Assembly: GCF_003990445.1 (NCBI RefSeq)
Contig: NZ_REEZ01000001.1
Location: forward strand, 124,001 to 188,000
Source of the DNA: Pararhodobacter zhoushanensis
Lineage (GTDB): Bacteria; Pseudomonadota; Alphaproteobacteria; Rhodobacterales; Rhodobacteraceae
Direction of reading: 5' to 3'
Length of the DNA stretch: 64,000 bases
Both the position numbers and the translations under genes were made by a program. Under the pieces are notes generated by a model that saw only the letters and a list, made by a program, of their open reading frames with translations, ran no database searches and was not told the origin of the DNA. This document shows, piece by piece, positions 10,784 to 20,002 of this stretch. Every line of letters starts with the position of its first letter. The stretch's first letter is position 1.

Positions 10784-10840
10784 GGTAGGGTGCGCTTCAG
10801 CGCACCTTGGCGAGATTGGTGCGCTGAAGCGCACCCTACC
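10784..10840. repeat. Perfect 23-bp inverted repeat of a GTAGGGTGCGC palindrome
   Basis: Arm 10784-10806 and its exact reverse complement at 10818-10840 are separated by 11 nt. Each arm itself contains the 7-bp hairpin GGTGCGC/GCGCACC. The outer end GGTAGGGTGCGC resembles the repeats near 7100 and 7304. It sits between the GST gene and tRNA-Val in a gap of about 200 bp with no other feature. Confidence 0.85.
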
Positions 10841-10889
10841 CCGCGCGGCAAGCGCCCGCAGGCTGAGCAGGTAAAACAAAGAAGGGGAA

Positions 10890-10964
10890 TGGTGGGCGAT
10901 AAGGGATTTGAACCCCTGACATCTTCGATGTGAACGAAGCGCTCTACCGCTGAGCTAATCGCCC
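10890..10964 (-). tRNA. tRNA-Val (anticodon CAC)
   Basis: A complete 75-nt cloverleaf: acceptor GGGCGAT/ATCGCCC, D-arm GCTC/GAGC, anticodon stem CTTCG/CGAAG with loop TTCACAT (anticodon CAC), T-loop TTCAAAT, discriminator A and an encoded CCA. It reads codon GTG. Confidence 0.95.
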
Positions 10965-11099
10965 CCGTGCGCGTCTTTAGCTGCTCACGCGGGCAGGCTC
11001 AAGAGGGTTTTCACGGGTTGGGTCACCAAATTGTCCTGACATCAGAGAGCCTGCTGCAACCAACGCCGCGCGGCCCGGTGGCGGGCAGCGCGGCGCATG

Positions 11100-11132
11100 A
11101 AAAAGCCCGCCCCCGACGTCGCGGAGGCGGGC
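11100..11132 (-). terminator. Intrinsic terminator of lon
   Basis: On the minus strand a GCCCGCC/GGCGGGC stem is followed by five T. It starts about 20 nt past the lon stop. Confidence 0.8.
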
Positions 11133-11153
11133 ATTCCCAGAGTTCTGGTCAGC

Positions 11154-13562
11154 TCAATGCGCGGTAGCACCGCTGCCGTGGGCGCGGGCATGCGCCATGC
11201 GGTCGGCCTGGGCTGCTTCCTCGGCGGCTTCATCCCACTCGATCGGCTCGGGCTGACGCACCAGGGCGTGCTGCAGCACTTCGCTGACGTGGCTGACCGG
11301 CACGATTTCCAGACCCGCTTTCACGTTGTCGGGGATCTCGGGCAGATCTTTCGCGTTCTCGATCGGGATCAGCACCTTGGTGATGCCGCCCCGCAGCGCC
11401 GCCAGCAGCTTTTCCTTCAAGCCGCCGATAGCGCTGGCGTTGCCGCGCAGCGTGACCTCGCCGGTCATGGCGATGTCCTTGCGCACCGGGATGCCGGTCA
11501 GCACCGAGACGATGGCCGTGACCATGGCCAGACCCGCCGAGGGTCCGTCCTTGGGCGTGGCGCCGTCCGGGACGTGGACGTGGATGTCCATCGATTCGAA
11601 CATCGTCGGTTTGACGCCGATCTGCGGGCTGATCGAGCGCACATAGCTGGACGCCGCGTCGATGGATTCCTTCATCACATCGCCCAGTTTCCCGGTCGTT
11701 TTCATCCGGCCCTTGCCCGGCAGCTTGAGCGCTTCGATCTGCAACAGATCGCCGCCCACCTGCGTCCAGGCCAGCCCGGTAACCACGCCGACCTGATCGG
11801 TTTTCTCGGCCAGGCCATAGCGGTGCCGCTCGACGCCCAGATAGTCCGACAGGTTCTCAGCCGTGACTTCGACCGTTTTCTCTTGCTTGCGCACGATCCG
11901 GGTGACGGCCTTGCGCGCGATCTTGCTCAGCTCACGCTCAAAGTTCCGCACCCCGGCCTCGCGGGTATAGTGGCGCAGGATCGCCGTCAGCGCGTCATCG
12001 GACACGCTGAGTTCGGATTTGCGCAGCCCGTGATTCTTGATCGCCTTGGGCATCAGGTGACGGCGGGCGATTTCGGCCTTCTCGTCCTCGGTGTAGCCCG
12101 AGAGCGGGATGATCTCCATCCGATCCAGAAGCGGCCCGGGCATGTTGTAGCTGTTCGCCGTGGTGATGAACATCACGTCGCTCAGGTCATACTCGACCTC
12201 AAGATAGTGGTCGGTGAAGGTCGCGTTCTGTTCGGGGTCGAGCACCTCGAGCATCGCGCTGGCCGGATCGCCGCGGAAATCCTGCCCCATCTTGTCGATT
12301 TCATCGAGCAGGATCAGCGGGTTGGTCGTTTTCGCCTTCTTCAGCGCCTGAATGATCTTGCCGGGCATCGAACCGATATAGGTGCGACGGTGGCCGCGGA
12401 TCTCGGATTCGTCACGCACGCCGCCGAGGCTGATGCGGATGAATTCGCGCCCCGTGGCTTTCGCCACCGACCGACCGAGCGAGGTTTTCCCCACGCCCGG
12501 AGGCCCGACGAGGCACAGGATCGGCCCCTTCAGCTTGGCCGAGCGCGACTGCACGGCGAGATACTCGACGATGCGCTCCTTGACCTTCTCAAGGCTGTAG
12601 TGGTCCTGATCGAGCACCATCTGCGCCCGGTTCAGGTCTTTCTTGACGCGGCTTTTCACACCCCATGGCAGGGCCAGCAGCCAGTCCAGATAGTTGCGCA
12701 CAACCGTGGCTTCCGCCGACATCGGCGACATCGACTTAAGCTTTTTGAGCTCGGCCTCGGCCTTTTCGCGCGCCTCTTTCGAGAACTTGGTGGTCTTGAT
12801 GCGGTCTTCCAGCTCGGTCAGTTCGTTCGCGCCATCCTCGCCCTCGCCCAGCTCCTTCTGAATGGCCTTCATCTGCTCATTCAGATAATATTCGCGCTGG
12901 GTGCGCTCCATCTGCGATTTCACGCGGCTCTTGATCTTGCGCTCGACCTGAAGGACGGAAATCTCGCCCTCCATCAGCCCATAGATCTTTTCCAGCCGCT
13001 CGGCGACGGTGAGCGTTTCCAGCAGTTCCTGCTTGCGCGGAACTTCGACGCCCAGATGACCGGCGGCCAGATCGGCCAGACGGGCAGGCTCGCCGGCATC
13101 CGAGATGGCGGTCAGCGCTTCTTCAGGGATGTTGCGCTTGATCTTGGCGTAACGCTCGAAATCGTCGGACACCGCGCGGGTCAGCGCCTCGACAACATCG
13201 GCGTCGCCCAAAGCGTCCTCAAGCACCTCGGCCTCGGCCTCGAAATGGTTTTCATTCTCGACGAAGCTGCCGATCTTGACGCGGGTTTTCCCCTCGACCA
13301 GCACTTTGACCGTGCCATCGGGCAGCTTGAGCAGTTGCAGGACATTGGCCAGAACGCCAACCTCATACATGCCATCCGCGCCCGGATCTTCAGCGGCGTG
13401 ATCACGCTGGGCCACCAGCAGGATCTGCTGGTCATCGCGCATCACGGTTTCCAGCGCGCGCACCGACTTGTCGCGACCGACAAACAGCGGCACGATCATG
13501 TGCGGAAACACGACCATATCGCGCAGCGGCAGGACTGCGTAGGCTTTGATTGGGTTCGTCAT
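11154..13562 (-). CDS. lon: ATP-dependent Lon protease (LonA type)
   Basis: An 802-aa serine-lysine AAA+ protease for misfolded and regulatory proteins. The N-terminal LON substrate domain (about residues 1-200) begins [10 protein letters not shown]. The AAA+ module has Walker [10 protein letters not shown] near 354 and a LLDEIDKMG Walker B. The protease domain has the catalytic Ser in [10 protein letters not shown] near 674 and the Lys about 43 residues later. The start at 13562 is preferred over 13574 because GAGGTCAGGT precedes it and LonA proteins begin close to the LPLRD motif. The C-terminus is rich in Ala and His. The 219-bp upstream gap has a TTAA-N7-TTAA box but no convincing heat-shock promoter. 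Confidence 0.95.
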   Translation of the reverse strand: MTNPIKAYAVLPLRDMVVFPHMIVPLFVGRDKSVRALETVMRDDQQILLVAQRDHAAEDPGADGMYEVGVLANVLQLLKLPDGTVKVLVEGKTRVKIGSFVENENHFEAEAEVLEDALGDADVVEALTRAVSDDFERYAKIKRNIPEEALTAISDAGEPARLADLAAGHLGVEVPRKQELLETLTVAERLEKIYGLMEGEISVLQVERKIKSRVKSQMERTQREYYLNEQMKAIQKELGEGEDGANELTELEDRIKTTKFSKEAREKAEAELKKLKSMSPMSAEATVVRNYLDWLLALPWGVKSRVKKDLNRAQMVLDQDHYSLEKVKERIVEYLAVQSRSAKLKGPILCLVGPPGVGKTSLGRSVAKATGREFIRISLGGVRDESEIRGHRRTYIGSMPGKIIQALKKAKTTNPLILLDEIDKMGQDFRGDPASAMLEVLDPEQNATFTDHYLEVEYDLSDVMFITTANSYNMPGPLLDRMEIIPLSGYTEDEKAEIARRHLMPKAIKNHGLRKSELSVSDDALTAILRHYTREAGVRNFERELSKIARKAVTRIVRKQEKTVEVTAENLSDYLGVERHRYGLAEKTDQVGVVTGLAWTQVGGDLLQIEALKLPGKGRMKTTGKLGDVMKESIDAASSYVRSISPQIGVKPTMFESMDIHVHVPDGATPKDGPSAGLAMVTAIVSVLTGIPVRKDIAMTGEVTLRGNASAIGGLKEKLLAALRGGITKVLIPIENAKDLPEIPDNVKAGLEIVPVSHVSEVLQHALVRQPEPIEWDEAAEEAAQADRMAHARAHGSGATAH

Positions 13563-13746
13563 ACCTGACCTCAACTCGTTTCAGTCGCCCGTGTTGCCCC
13601 TAGGGATGGGTGCGGGCGATCCCGTTCACAAACATATCTGGTACCAACGGATGGAAAATTCAACATCCTGTAACACTCCCATGCCGTATCCTTGACCGGC
13701 CAGTGTGGCACAAGTTTGCGCCGACTTGGGCGCTTTTGGGAATGAG

Positions 13747-13761
13747 TTAACAAAAGGTTAA
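13747..13761. promoter_or_regulatory. CtrA-type box (TTAA-N7-TTAA)
   Basis: TTAACAAAAGGTTAAC matches the TTAA-N7-TTAAC consensus of the alphaproteobacterial cell-cycle regulator CtrA. It lies about 185 bp upstream of the lon start and 21 bp past the ribD stop. Binding is inferred from sequence only. Confidence 0.5.
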
Positions 13762-13781
13762 CGTTTTCAACGGCCGCGCGG

Positions 13782-14888
13782 TCAGACGACGGGCTCAACC
13801 CGGCGCCATTGGTGCAGCAAATCGTCCCCTACGGGCTCGGATTTGAGCAGTTTCCACTCGGCGGCACCGATCTGGGTGACGCCAAGTGAGGCCAGCCCCG
13901 CCGTGCCATCCGCGCCAAACAGCCGGCCCGCGCTGAACACCGCCAGCTCGTCCACAAGCCCTGCGCGCACCAAAGATGCCGCCAGACCGCCCCCGCCTTC
14001 GCACAGCACCCGCGTCAGCCCGCGCGCGCCCAGTTGGGTCAGCGCATCGGTGATGTCGATCCGGCCCATCGCATCGATCTGGCAGACGATCAGGTCGGCC
14101 CCCCGCTCGACCCATGCCGCGCGCGCGCCGATGGGCACTTGCGGGCCATGCAGGATCCAGACCGGGCTGTCGGCGGCGCTGCGCCCCAGACGGCTGTCGG
14201 GCGACAGGCCCAGACGGCTGTCCGCAATCACCCGCACCGGTTGGCGCTCGATGCCCAGATCGCGGATGCGCAAGTCGGGGTCGTCCGCACGCGCCGTCCC
14301 CGCGCCGACCAGCACCGCATCGTGATTGGCGCGCATCAGATGCACTCGCCGACGCGCCTCGGGCCCGGTAATCCAGCGCGAGACGCCGGTCACCGTGGCG
14401 ATCCGCGCATCCAGCGTCAGCGCCAGCTTCAGCGTCACCACCGGGCGGCCCTGCGTCACCCGGCTCAGAAACCCGGCATTCGCCTGCCGTGCTGCCGCCT
14501 CTTCCACACCCTCGGTCACCCCTATCCCGGCTGCACGCAGCATCGCATGGCCGCGCCCCGCCACGCGCGGGTCCGGGTCGGTCAAGGCACTCACCACCCG
14601 CGCCACCCCGGCGGCAATCAGCGCCTCGGCACAGGGCGGAGTCACCCCGTGATGCGCGCAGGGCTCAAGCGTCACATAGACCGTCGCCCCTTGCGCCGCG
14701 CCCCCTGCCTGCATCAGCGCGCGCACTTCGGCATGCGGCCGCCCGCCGGGCTGCGTCCAGCCACGCCCCAAGACGATCCCGTCCTTGACGATCACGCAAC
14801 CCACCGCCGGATTGGGCCAGACAGTGCCCAGCCCGCGCGCCGCCAGCGACAGGGCCATACGCATGAATCTGCGATCGGTCTCGCTCAT
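13782..14888 (-). CDS. ribD: Bifunctional riboflavin deaminase/reductase RibD
   Basis: A 368-aa protein with an N-terminal cytidine deaminase-like domain and a C-terminal RibD reductase domain. It performs the second and third steps from GTP toward riboflavin. Zinc site: HAE at residues 52-54, Cys77 and Cys86 in PCAHHGVTPPC. The reductase part has the substrate segment KLALTLDARIA near 155 and the NADPH region VLCEGGG near 293. It lies 88 nt after nrdR on the same strand, and a dispersed hairpin element fills that gap; the GAAGAGG at the element's end is placed to act as its ribosome binding site. No FMN riboswitch seen. Confidence 0.9.
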   Translation of the reverse strand: MSETDRRFMRMALSLAARGLGTVWPNPAVGCVIVKDGIVLGRGWTQPGGRPHAEVRALMQAGGAAQGATVYVTLEPCAHHGVTPPCAEALIAAGVARVVSALTDPDPRVAGRGHAMLRAAGIGVTEGVEEAAARQANAGFLSRVTQGRPVVTLKLALTLDARIATVTGVSRWITGPEARRRVHLMRANHDAVLVGAGTARADDPDLRIRDLGIERQPVRVIADSRLGLSPDSRLGRSAADSPVWILHGPQVPIGARAAWVERGADLIVCQIDAMGRIDITDALTQLGARGLTRVLCEGGGGLAASLVRAGLVDELAVFSAGRLFGADGTAGLASLGVTQIGAAEWKLLKSEPVGDDLLHQWRRVEPVV

Positions 14889-14903
14889 AACCGCGCCTCT
14901 TCA

Positions 14904-14976
14904 TCTTGCTCAAAATACGCTCGGGGGGTGAATTCGGCGTCAGCCGAAGAGGGGGGCAGAAGGCCCCCCTTGCCCC
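14904..14976 (-). repeat. Dispersed GGATATTT-core hairpin element, copy A
   Basis: It starts at the nrdR stop codon. On the minus strand the order is a GGGGGGC/GCCCCCC hairpin, a TTCGGC/GCCGAA hairpin, TTCACCCCCCGAG, a degenerate core (CGTATTTT) and GAGCAAGATGAAG. It fills the whole nrdR-ribD gap. Confidence 0.7.
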
Positions 14977-15444
14977 TCAATCCTCGTTCAGGATCGGCGG
15001 ACGCAGTTCCGAAACGAACTTGTCAAAATCATCCGCCGCCTGGAAATTCTTGTAGACGCTGGCAAAGCGCACGTAGGACACGGTGTCGATACGCGCCAAC
15101 GTCTCCATGACGATCTCGCCGATCACCCGGCTGGGGATGTCGGTATCGCCCATGCTTTCCAGCCGTCGCACGATGCCGGATATCATCTGCTCGGTGCGTT
15201 CCGGCTCAATCGGCCGCTTCTGCATCGCGATGCGGATCGAGCGTTCCAGCTTGTCACGATCAAACGGTTCGCGCTTGCCCGAGGATTTCACCACCACCAG
15301 ATCGCGCAGTTGCACGCGCTCATACGTGGTGAAGCGTCCGCCACAGGCCGGGCAAAACCGCCGCCTGCGGATTGACACATGGTCCTCGGCGGGACGGGAG
15401 TCTTTGACCTGGGTATCGACGTTTCCGCAGAACGGGCAGCGCAT
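14977..15444 (-). CDS. nrdR: Transcriptional repressor NrdR
   Basis: A 155-aa regulator of ribonucleotide reductase genes. The zinc ribbon has Cys3, Cys6, Cys31 and Cys34 (CPFC and CPAC). The ATP-cone domain starts near residue 49 with [12 protein letters not shown]. The C-terminal segment [13 protein letters not shown] is typical. GAGGGAGAG precedes the ATG. It heads a likely nrdR-ribD transcript. No palindromic NrdR box was found upstream of it here. Confidence 0.95.
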   Translation of the reverse strand: MRCPFCGNVDTQVKDSRPAEDHVSIRRRRFCPACGGRFTTYERVQLRDLVVVKSSGKREPFDRDKLERSIRIAMQKRPIEPERTEQMISGIVRRLESMGDTDIPSRVIGEIVMETLARIDTVSYVRFASVYKNFQAADDFDKFVSELRPPILNED

Positions 15445-15595
15445 GAACTCTCCCTCGGGGTGGGTGTCAGCAAATCCACTTGGACTATAGGGAAACCGCG
15501 AAACCTTGGGTAGAGCAAAAAGGCGAACCCCAGATCGGGCCCCAGATCAGGCCCGAGATCAGGGACGCGGGCCTGTTGCAATCGAGGCTCAAACC

Positions 15596-16021
15596 TCAGT
15601 CCACGACGACCACGCGCATGTTCTCCATCCCCTGCTCCTGCACCATCGCAAACAGCAACGATGCGTTGTCGGGATGCAGGCGCACGCAGCCAGCGCTGGC
15701 CGGGCGGCCCAGACGGCTGACGGCGTCGGTGGCGTGGATGGCATAGTCGCCGCTGTAGAAGATGGCGTAGGGCATCGGCGCGTTGTTGTAGAGCGACGAG
15801 CGGTGCCAGCGCGACAGCCATTGCGGCGTCCATTCGCCACGCGGTGTGTACTTGCCCGACCGCGCCGTGGACACCGGCCATTCATAGCGCAGCATGCCGT
15901 CGATATAGACATGCATCGTTTGCGCCTCGACGCTGACGCGGGCAACGATGGCTTCGGCTTTGGCGGAAATCGGCGCGAAAAAGACACTGGCCGCGAAAAC
16001 GGCCTGCAAAATTAACTTCAT
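15596..16021 (-). CDS. L,D-transpeptidase (YkuD domain), secreted
   Basis: A 141-aa periplasmic enzyme that forms or exchanges peptidoglycan cross-links or anchors proteins to peptidoglycan. A signal peptide covers residues 1-22 (cleavage after AKA). The catalytic motif is complete: His96 in IHATD, then SAGCVRL with nucleophile Cys112. It is a minimal YkuD domain with no LysM or second domain. The gene stands alone on the minus strand between nrdR and lolD. Confidence 0.85.
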   Translation of the reverse strand: MKLILQAVFAASVFFAPISAKAEAIVARVSVEAQTMHVYIDGMLRYEWPVSTARSGKYTPRGEWTPQWLSRWHRSSLYNNAPMPYAIFYSGDYAIHATDAVSRLGRPASAGCVRLHPDNASLLFAMVQEQGMENMRVVVVD

Positions 16022-16129
16022 ATCAACCCCCCGGTTGAAGACTGGAACTCAAGACGGCGTGGCAGCGCCTGGGTCCAGTTCGGTAATCACAGGGGGATGA
16101 GTCAAGATTTCAGGCGGTTTTTCGCTTAA

Positions 16130-16819
16130 CTACGCCTGCGCCGTGACAATTCTGCCTGCATCCAGCCGCAGAACGCGGTCCATTTTGGCAGCCAGTTGCA
16201 GGTTATGCGTGGCGATCAGCGCCGACAGCCCGGTGTCGCGCACAAGCTCCATCAACACGCTGAACACCTGGTCCGAGGTGTCAGGATCCAGATTACCTGT
16301 CGGTTCATCGGCCAGCAGAACGCTGGGCTGGTTGGCCATCGCCCGGCAGAAGGCCACGCGCTGCTGCTCGCCGCCAGACATCTGCGCGGGCCGGTGCCCT
16401 GCGCGCGGTGACAGGCCAACGCGGGCCAGAAGGTCGGCGGCGCGGTCGCGGGCTTGGGCCTTGGGCACACCATTGGCCAGCTGCGGCAGGATGATGTTCT
16501 CGGCGGCGGTGAATTCGGGGAGCAGATGGTGGAACTGATAGATGAACCCGACCTGCTGCCGCCGCGCCGCCGTGCGGGCGTTGTCGCCCAGCTTGGTCAA
16601 ATCGGTGCCATTGATCACCACCCGCCCGGCATCGCAGGTGTCCAGCAGCCCCGCGATATGCAGCAGCGTCGATTTCCCCGCCCCCGAAGGCGCGACCAGC
16701 GCCACCACCTCGCCGCGCTTCAGCGTGATCGAGGCTTCCTTGAGCACCGTCACCGGCCCGCCCACAGTGCCTTTGTAACTTTTCGAGATCCCGTCGAGGA
16801 CCAGCGTTGTCTCACTCAT
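16130..16819 (-). CDS. lolD: Lipoprotein release ABC transporter ATPase LolD
   Basis: A 229-aa ATPase that drives LolCE to release lipoproteins from the inner membrane. Walker A is APSGAGKST at residues 43-51, the signature is [10 protein letters not shown], and Walker B is [11 protein letters not shown]. The [15 protein letters not shown] block is characteristic of LolD/MacB ATPases. It overlaps the end of the permease gene by 8 nt, so the two are translationally coupled. Confidence 0.9.
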   Translation of the reverse strand: MSETTLVLDGISKSYKGTVGGPVTVLKEASITLKRGEVVALVAPSGAGKSTLLHIAGLLDTCDAGRVVINGTDLTKLGDNARTAARRQQVGFIYQFHHLLPEFTAAENIILPQLANGVPKAQARDRAADLLARVGLSPRAGHRPAQMSGGEQQRVAFCRAMANQPSVLLADEPTGNLDPDTSDQVFSVLMELVRDTGLSALIATHNLQLAAKMDRVLRLDAGRIVTAQA

Positions 16820-18098
16820 AGCGCAGCGCCTCGACCGGGTTCATCCGTGCCGCGCGACGGGCCGGGAAGATGGTGACAATAAAGGACAGACCCAGCGACA
16901 GCGACACCGCCTTGAGCACATCGACCAGCCTCAGCTCCGCCGGCAGCGCATAGATCCCCCGGATCGACGCATCCCAGACACCGCCGCCCGAAAGGTAATT
17001 CACGAAACCAAAGATCGGATCAATATAGAGCGCAAACAGACACCCGGCGATCACGCCAATGCCGGTGCCAACCACACCCACCAGCGAGCCGCACAGGAAA
17101 AACACCCGCAGGATCGAGCCTTCGGACAGCCCCATCGTGCGCAGGATGCCGATGTCGCGGCCCTTGTTCTTCACCAGCATGATCAGCCCGGAAATGATGT
17201 TCATTGCAGCGATCAGCACCAGAATGGACAGGATGATGAACATCACATTATCCTCGATATCCAGCGCGCGCAGGAACGACCCGGCGCTGTCGCGCCACGT
17301 CCAGACCATCGCACGCGGGCCTGCGGCCTGCATCAGCGGATAGACCATCTCCTCGACGTTCTCGGGACGCTCCAGCATCACCTCGATCTCATCCGCCACG
17401 CCGTCGCGGTTGAAAAAGCTCTGGGCTTCGGTGAAAGGCAGATAAACCCGTGTGCGATCAATATCATAGCGCCCGGCGCTGAAGATATAGACCACCTCAT
17501 AGGCATTCACCCGCGGCGAGGTGCCAAACGCCGTGCGCGCCCCCTCGGGCGAGATGATGCGGATGCGGTCGCCGACCGACGCCTGCAGCTCGCGCGCGAC
17601 ACCCTCACCAATGGCGATACCCTCGTCAAAGCGGGTGATGTCGCCGCGCGCGCGGTCGGAATGGGCGATCCGGGGGATGGCCAGCAAGTCGTCATAGCGG
17701 ATGCCGAATACCTCGACCCCCGCGTTGCGGCCATCGTTGGTGGCCATGACCTGCCCCTTGACCAGAGGCGCCGTGCCGATGACGCCGGGCACCGCCGCCA
17801 GCCGCTCGGCCAGATCGGCGAAGTCGTCGATGGTGCGGCTGGTCTGGCCGTTCTCGGTCACGCTGGTCGAATAATACACCGTCGCATGGGCGTTCGAGCC
17901 CAGGATCGTGTCGACAAATTCCGACCGGAAGCCCGAGCGCACCGCGAGCGTCGCGATCAGCGCAAACACCGCCAGCGCGACCCCGACCAGCGAGATCACG
18001 GTCATCACACTGACACCGCCCTCGGCCCGGCGGGCGCGCAGATAGCGCCAGGCGATCGTCCATTCGAAGGCGGCGAAGGGCGGGGTCTTGGCACTCAT
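16812..18098 (-). CDS. lolC: Lipoprotein-releasing ABC transporter permease (LolC/E type)
   Basis: A 428-aa inner-membrane protein with the MacB/LolCE topology: one TM helix (about residues 28-50), a periplasmic domain of about 200 residues, then three TM helices. The N-terminal stretch [16 protein letters not shown] and the C-terminal [16 protein letters not shown] are family hallmarks. In alphaproteobacteria a single LolC/E-like permease probably forms a homodimer, so one gene is enough. It precedes lolD in the transcript. Confidence 0.9.
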   Translation of the reverse strand: MSAKTPPFAAFEWTIAWRYLRARRAEGGVSVMTVISLVGVALAVFALIATLAVRSGFRSEFVDTILGSNAHATVYYSTSVTENGQTSRTIDDFADLAERLAAVPGVIGTAPLVKGQVMATNDGRNAGVEVFGIRYDDLLAIPRIAHSDRARGDITRFDEGIAIGEGVARELQASVGDRIRIISPEGARTAFGTSPRVNAYEVVYIFSAGRYDIDRTRVYLPFTEAQSFFNRDGVADEIEVMLERPENVEEMVYPLMQAAGPRAMVWTWRDSAGSFLRALDIEDNVMFIILSILVLIAAMNIISGLIMLVKNKGRDIGILRTMGLSEGSILRVFFLCGSLVGVVGTGIGVIAGCLFALYIDPIFGFVNYLSGGGVWDASIRGIYALPAELRLVDVLKAVSLSLGLSFIVTIFPARRAARMNPVEALRYE

Positions 18099-18203
18099 GA
18101 GACGGGATTTCCGGCGAGGGGGCGCAGGGCTCTGCGCAAGGCGTGCGCAAAGTCGGTTGAAAGCCCGGTCTGGTCAAGGGGGGACGGGATCACGGCTGTG
18201 TTG

Positions 18204-18231
18204 TGTACGCTTCACTTTACATTATGTACGC
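18204..18231 (+). promoter_or_regulatory. Direct TGTACGC repeats upstream of the XRE operon
   Basis: Two TGTACGC copies are 21 bp apart, start to start (18204-18210 and 18225-18231), in an AT-richer promoter-like stretch 50-75 bp before the first gene. Two helical turns of spacing suit a dimeric repressor such as the XRE protein encoded downstream. Inference only. Confidence 0.35.
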
Positions 18232-18277
18232 CAGATAGTACTTAAAGTCGCATTGATTCGACACCAAAGGCGCTCCC

Positions 18278-18724
18278 ATGTCCTTCACCCAACGCAGCAT
18301 TATCGCTGAACTCGTCTCGTCCCTGATCGTGGTGGCGCTCTTCGCCTGGCTGATCACCACCCGCCACGCCGCCGGCGCCTTCGACGGCCCCGAGGGGTTA
18401 ACCCAGTGGGCGCGTCAGGTCCTGTGGATGATCCCCGCCTCCATCGCGGTCAGCATCGTGGTTACCGTCCTGCTGGCCGTCGCCTATCACGCCACCACCC
18501 GCGCCAAATTCGACGATCTGGTCGACGAGCGGGACCGCATGATTACCGGCTGGGGCTGGAAGGTGACGGCGATTGTCATCTCGGCCGGTTTCGTCGCGGC
18601 GCTTGCGGCTCTGGCCTGGGGGGCAAGCGCCTTTCTGGCGCTGAACCTGATGCTGGGCGCCTTCGCCCTGGGCGATCTGAGCGGCAATGCCGCCAAACTG
18701 CTTCGCTACGGGCTGGGGGACTGA
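18278..18724 (+). CDS. Membrane protein linked to an XRE regulator (DUF2178-like)
   Basis: A 148-aa protein with four predicted TM helices in two pairs and a cytosolic loop carrying FDDLVDERDRMI near residues 78-89. That acidic D-E-R-D loop resembles DUF2178-type proteins, which are commonly encoded next to a tiny XRE regulator, as here. Function unknown; a stress or signal sensor is a guess. It is followed 3 nt later by the regulator gene. Confidence 0.6.
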   Translation: MSFTQRSIIAELVSSLIVVALFAWLITTRHAAGAFDGPEGLTQWARQVLWMIPASIAVSIVVTVLLAVAYHATTRAKFDDLVDERDRMITGWGWKVTAIVISAGFVAALAALAWGASAFLALNLMLGAFALGDLSGNAAKLLRYGLGD

Positions 18725-18727
18725 AGC

Positions 18728-18934
18728 GTGGCGCAAATCACCAATACCATTCGCCGCCTGCGCTTCGACGCGGGCGAGATGACGCAAAAGGCACTGGCCG
18801 AGCGCGTCGGCGTCACCCGCCAGACGATCCACGCGCTTGAGGCGGGCAAATACGCGCCCACGCTGGATCTGGCGTTTCGCATCGCGCGCGCCTTTGAGCG
18901 CCCACTGGAGGAGGTGTTTACCTATGTCGACTGA
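18728..18934 (+). CDS. Small XRE-family transcriptional regulator
   Basis: A 68-aa protein that is essentially one helix-turn-helix domain ([20 protein letters not shown], residues 18-37) ending in EEVFTYVD. It starts with GTG 3 nt after the membrane protein gene, and its last 11 nt overlap the oxidoreductase gene. It probably represses its own operon. Confidence 0.85.
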   Translation: MAQITNTIRRLRFDAGEMTQKALAERVGVTRQTIHALEAGKYAPTLDLAFRIARAFERPLEEVFTYVD

Positions 18935-19898
18935 AACCATGCGCGCCGCCACCGCCCGCCGCTATGGCGGGCCCGAGGTCATGGCGATCGAAACCCTGCC
19001 GCGCCCGGTGGCCGGACCGGGGCAGCTGCTGATCGAGACCGCCGCCTTTGGCGTCACCCGCGGTGATGCCCGCATCCGCGGTCTTGACGTACCCCGCGGC
19101 ATGGGCCTGTTGATGCGGCTGATCTTCGGCCTGACCCGCCCGCGCCGACCCATCCAGGGGCGTGAGTTTGCCGGTGTCGTGGCGGCTGTGGGCGACGGTG
19201 TCACCGGCTGGTCAATAGGCGATGCGGTGATGGGCATCACGCCGGGCATGCGCCTGAGCGCGGGGGCCGAGTATTGCGCCGTGCCCGCAGACGGCCGGCT
19301 GACCAGCCGCCCCGAAACGCTGACGCCCGAAGAGGCCGCCGGGTATTTCTTCGGCCTGCTCACCGCCGCCGATTTCCTCCTCGATCAGGCAAAGCTGCAA
19401 CCCGGGGACCGCGTGCTGATCAACGGTGCCAGCGGTGCTGTCGGCATCGCCGCCGTCTGGTTGGCCAAGCACGAGGGCGCGCAGGTTACCGCCGTCTGCT
19501 CCCCCGCCAACCACGATTTCGTGCGTAGCTACGGCGCCGACCTCACCGCCGATTATGCCCGCCCGCTGCCCGATGGCCCCTATGACGTGATACTCGATGT
19601 GGCAGGCACCCTGCCCTATTCCCGCGCCAAACCGCTGCTGGCCGATGGTGGCCGCTTTGCCCTGATCACCGCAGACCTGAAGGGCCAGCTCGGCGCGAAC
19701 CTGCGTCCACGGCGCGGAACGCACCAGCTTCTCGCAGGCGTCACAAAGGAATCCCCCGCCGCCCTCACGCGCGCGCTGGCCTACCACGCCCAAGGCTACC
19801 GGCCACCGATCACAACCCTACCGCTGACCGACATCCAACAGGCGCACCAGCTCGCCTCAACCGGCCACAAACGCGGCAATGTCGTCGTCACGCTTTAG
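18924..19898 (+). CDS. NAD(P)-dependent alcohol dehydrogenase / quinone oxidoreductase (MDR family)
   Basis: A 324-aa medium-chain dehydrogenase/reductase without the structural-zinc Cys cluster. The N-terminal catalytic domain has GREFAGVV near residue 73. The Rossmann domain has the cofactor loop [17 protein letters not shown] near 169. It most resembles NADPH:quinone reductase-like enzymes. The ATG at 18924 overlaps the regulator gene and has GGAGGAG about 12 nt upstream; a second ATG at 18939 is possible. Third gene of the XRE operon. Confidence 0.75.
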   Translation: MSTETMRAATARRYGGPEVMAIETLPRPVAGPGQLLIETAAFGVTRGDARIRGLDVPRGMGLLMRLIFGLTRPRRPIQGREFAGVVAAVGDGVTGWSIGDAVMGITPGMRLSAGAEYCAVPADGRLTSRPETLTPEEAAGYFFGLLTAADFLLDQAKLQPGDRVLINGASGAVGIAAVWLAKHEGAQVTAVCSPANHDFVRSYGADLTADYARPLPDGPYDVILDVAGTLPYSRAKPLLADGGRFALITADLKGQLGANLRPRRGTHQLLAGVTKESPAALTRALAYHAQGYRPPITTLPLTDIQQAHQLASTGHKRGNVVVTL

Positions 19899-20002
19899 CG
19901 CATTTTCTGTCCGAAAATATCCACGGGAGGATTTTCAAGGAGGGTACGTGTACCCTCCTTGAAGCAGGGGGCCCGGGGGGCGGCAGCCCCCCGCACCTGC
20001 CC
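19899..20002 (-). repeat. Dispersed GGATATTT-core hairpin element, copy B
   Basis: It occupies the gap between the convergent oxidoreductase and hutU. On the minus strand, after the hutU stop, come a GGGGGGC/GCCCCCC hairpin, a 14-bp stem (19934-19963, TTCAAGGAGGGTAC and its complement), then CCTCCCGTGGATATTTTCGG and ACAGAAAATG. Likely acts as the hutU 3' end. Confidence 0.7.

Noticed and set aside
10745-10933. Small plus-strand frame ending GFEPLTSSM
   Set aside because: The end is the antisense of tRNA-Val; the rest lies in the palindromic repeat.
11097-13568. 823-residue open frame antisense to lon
   Set aside because: Same cause; no recognisable domain and full overlap with lon.
13600-13700. 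Heat-shock sigma-32 promoter upstream of lon
   Set aside because: GTTGAA and CCAGATAT are present on the minus strand, but the spacing and bases are too far from consensus.
15445-15500. NrdR box upstream of nrdR
   Set aside because: Only an ACTATAG half-match is visible; no paired palindrome.
15530-15570. Short tandem CCCAGATC-type repeats that could start a CRISPR or VNTR
   Set aside because: Three imperfect 12-13-nt units only, no spacers or cas genes.
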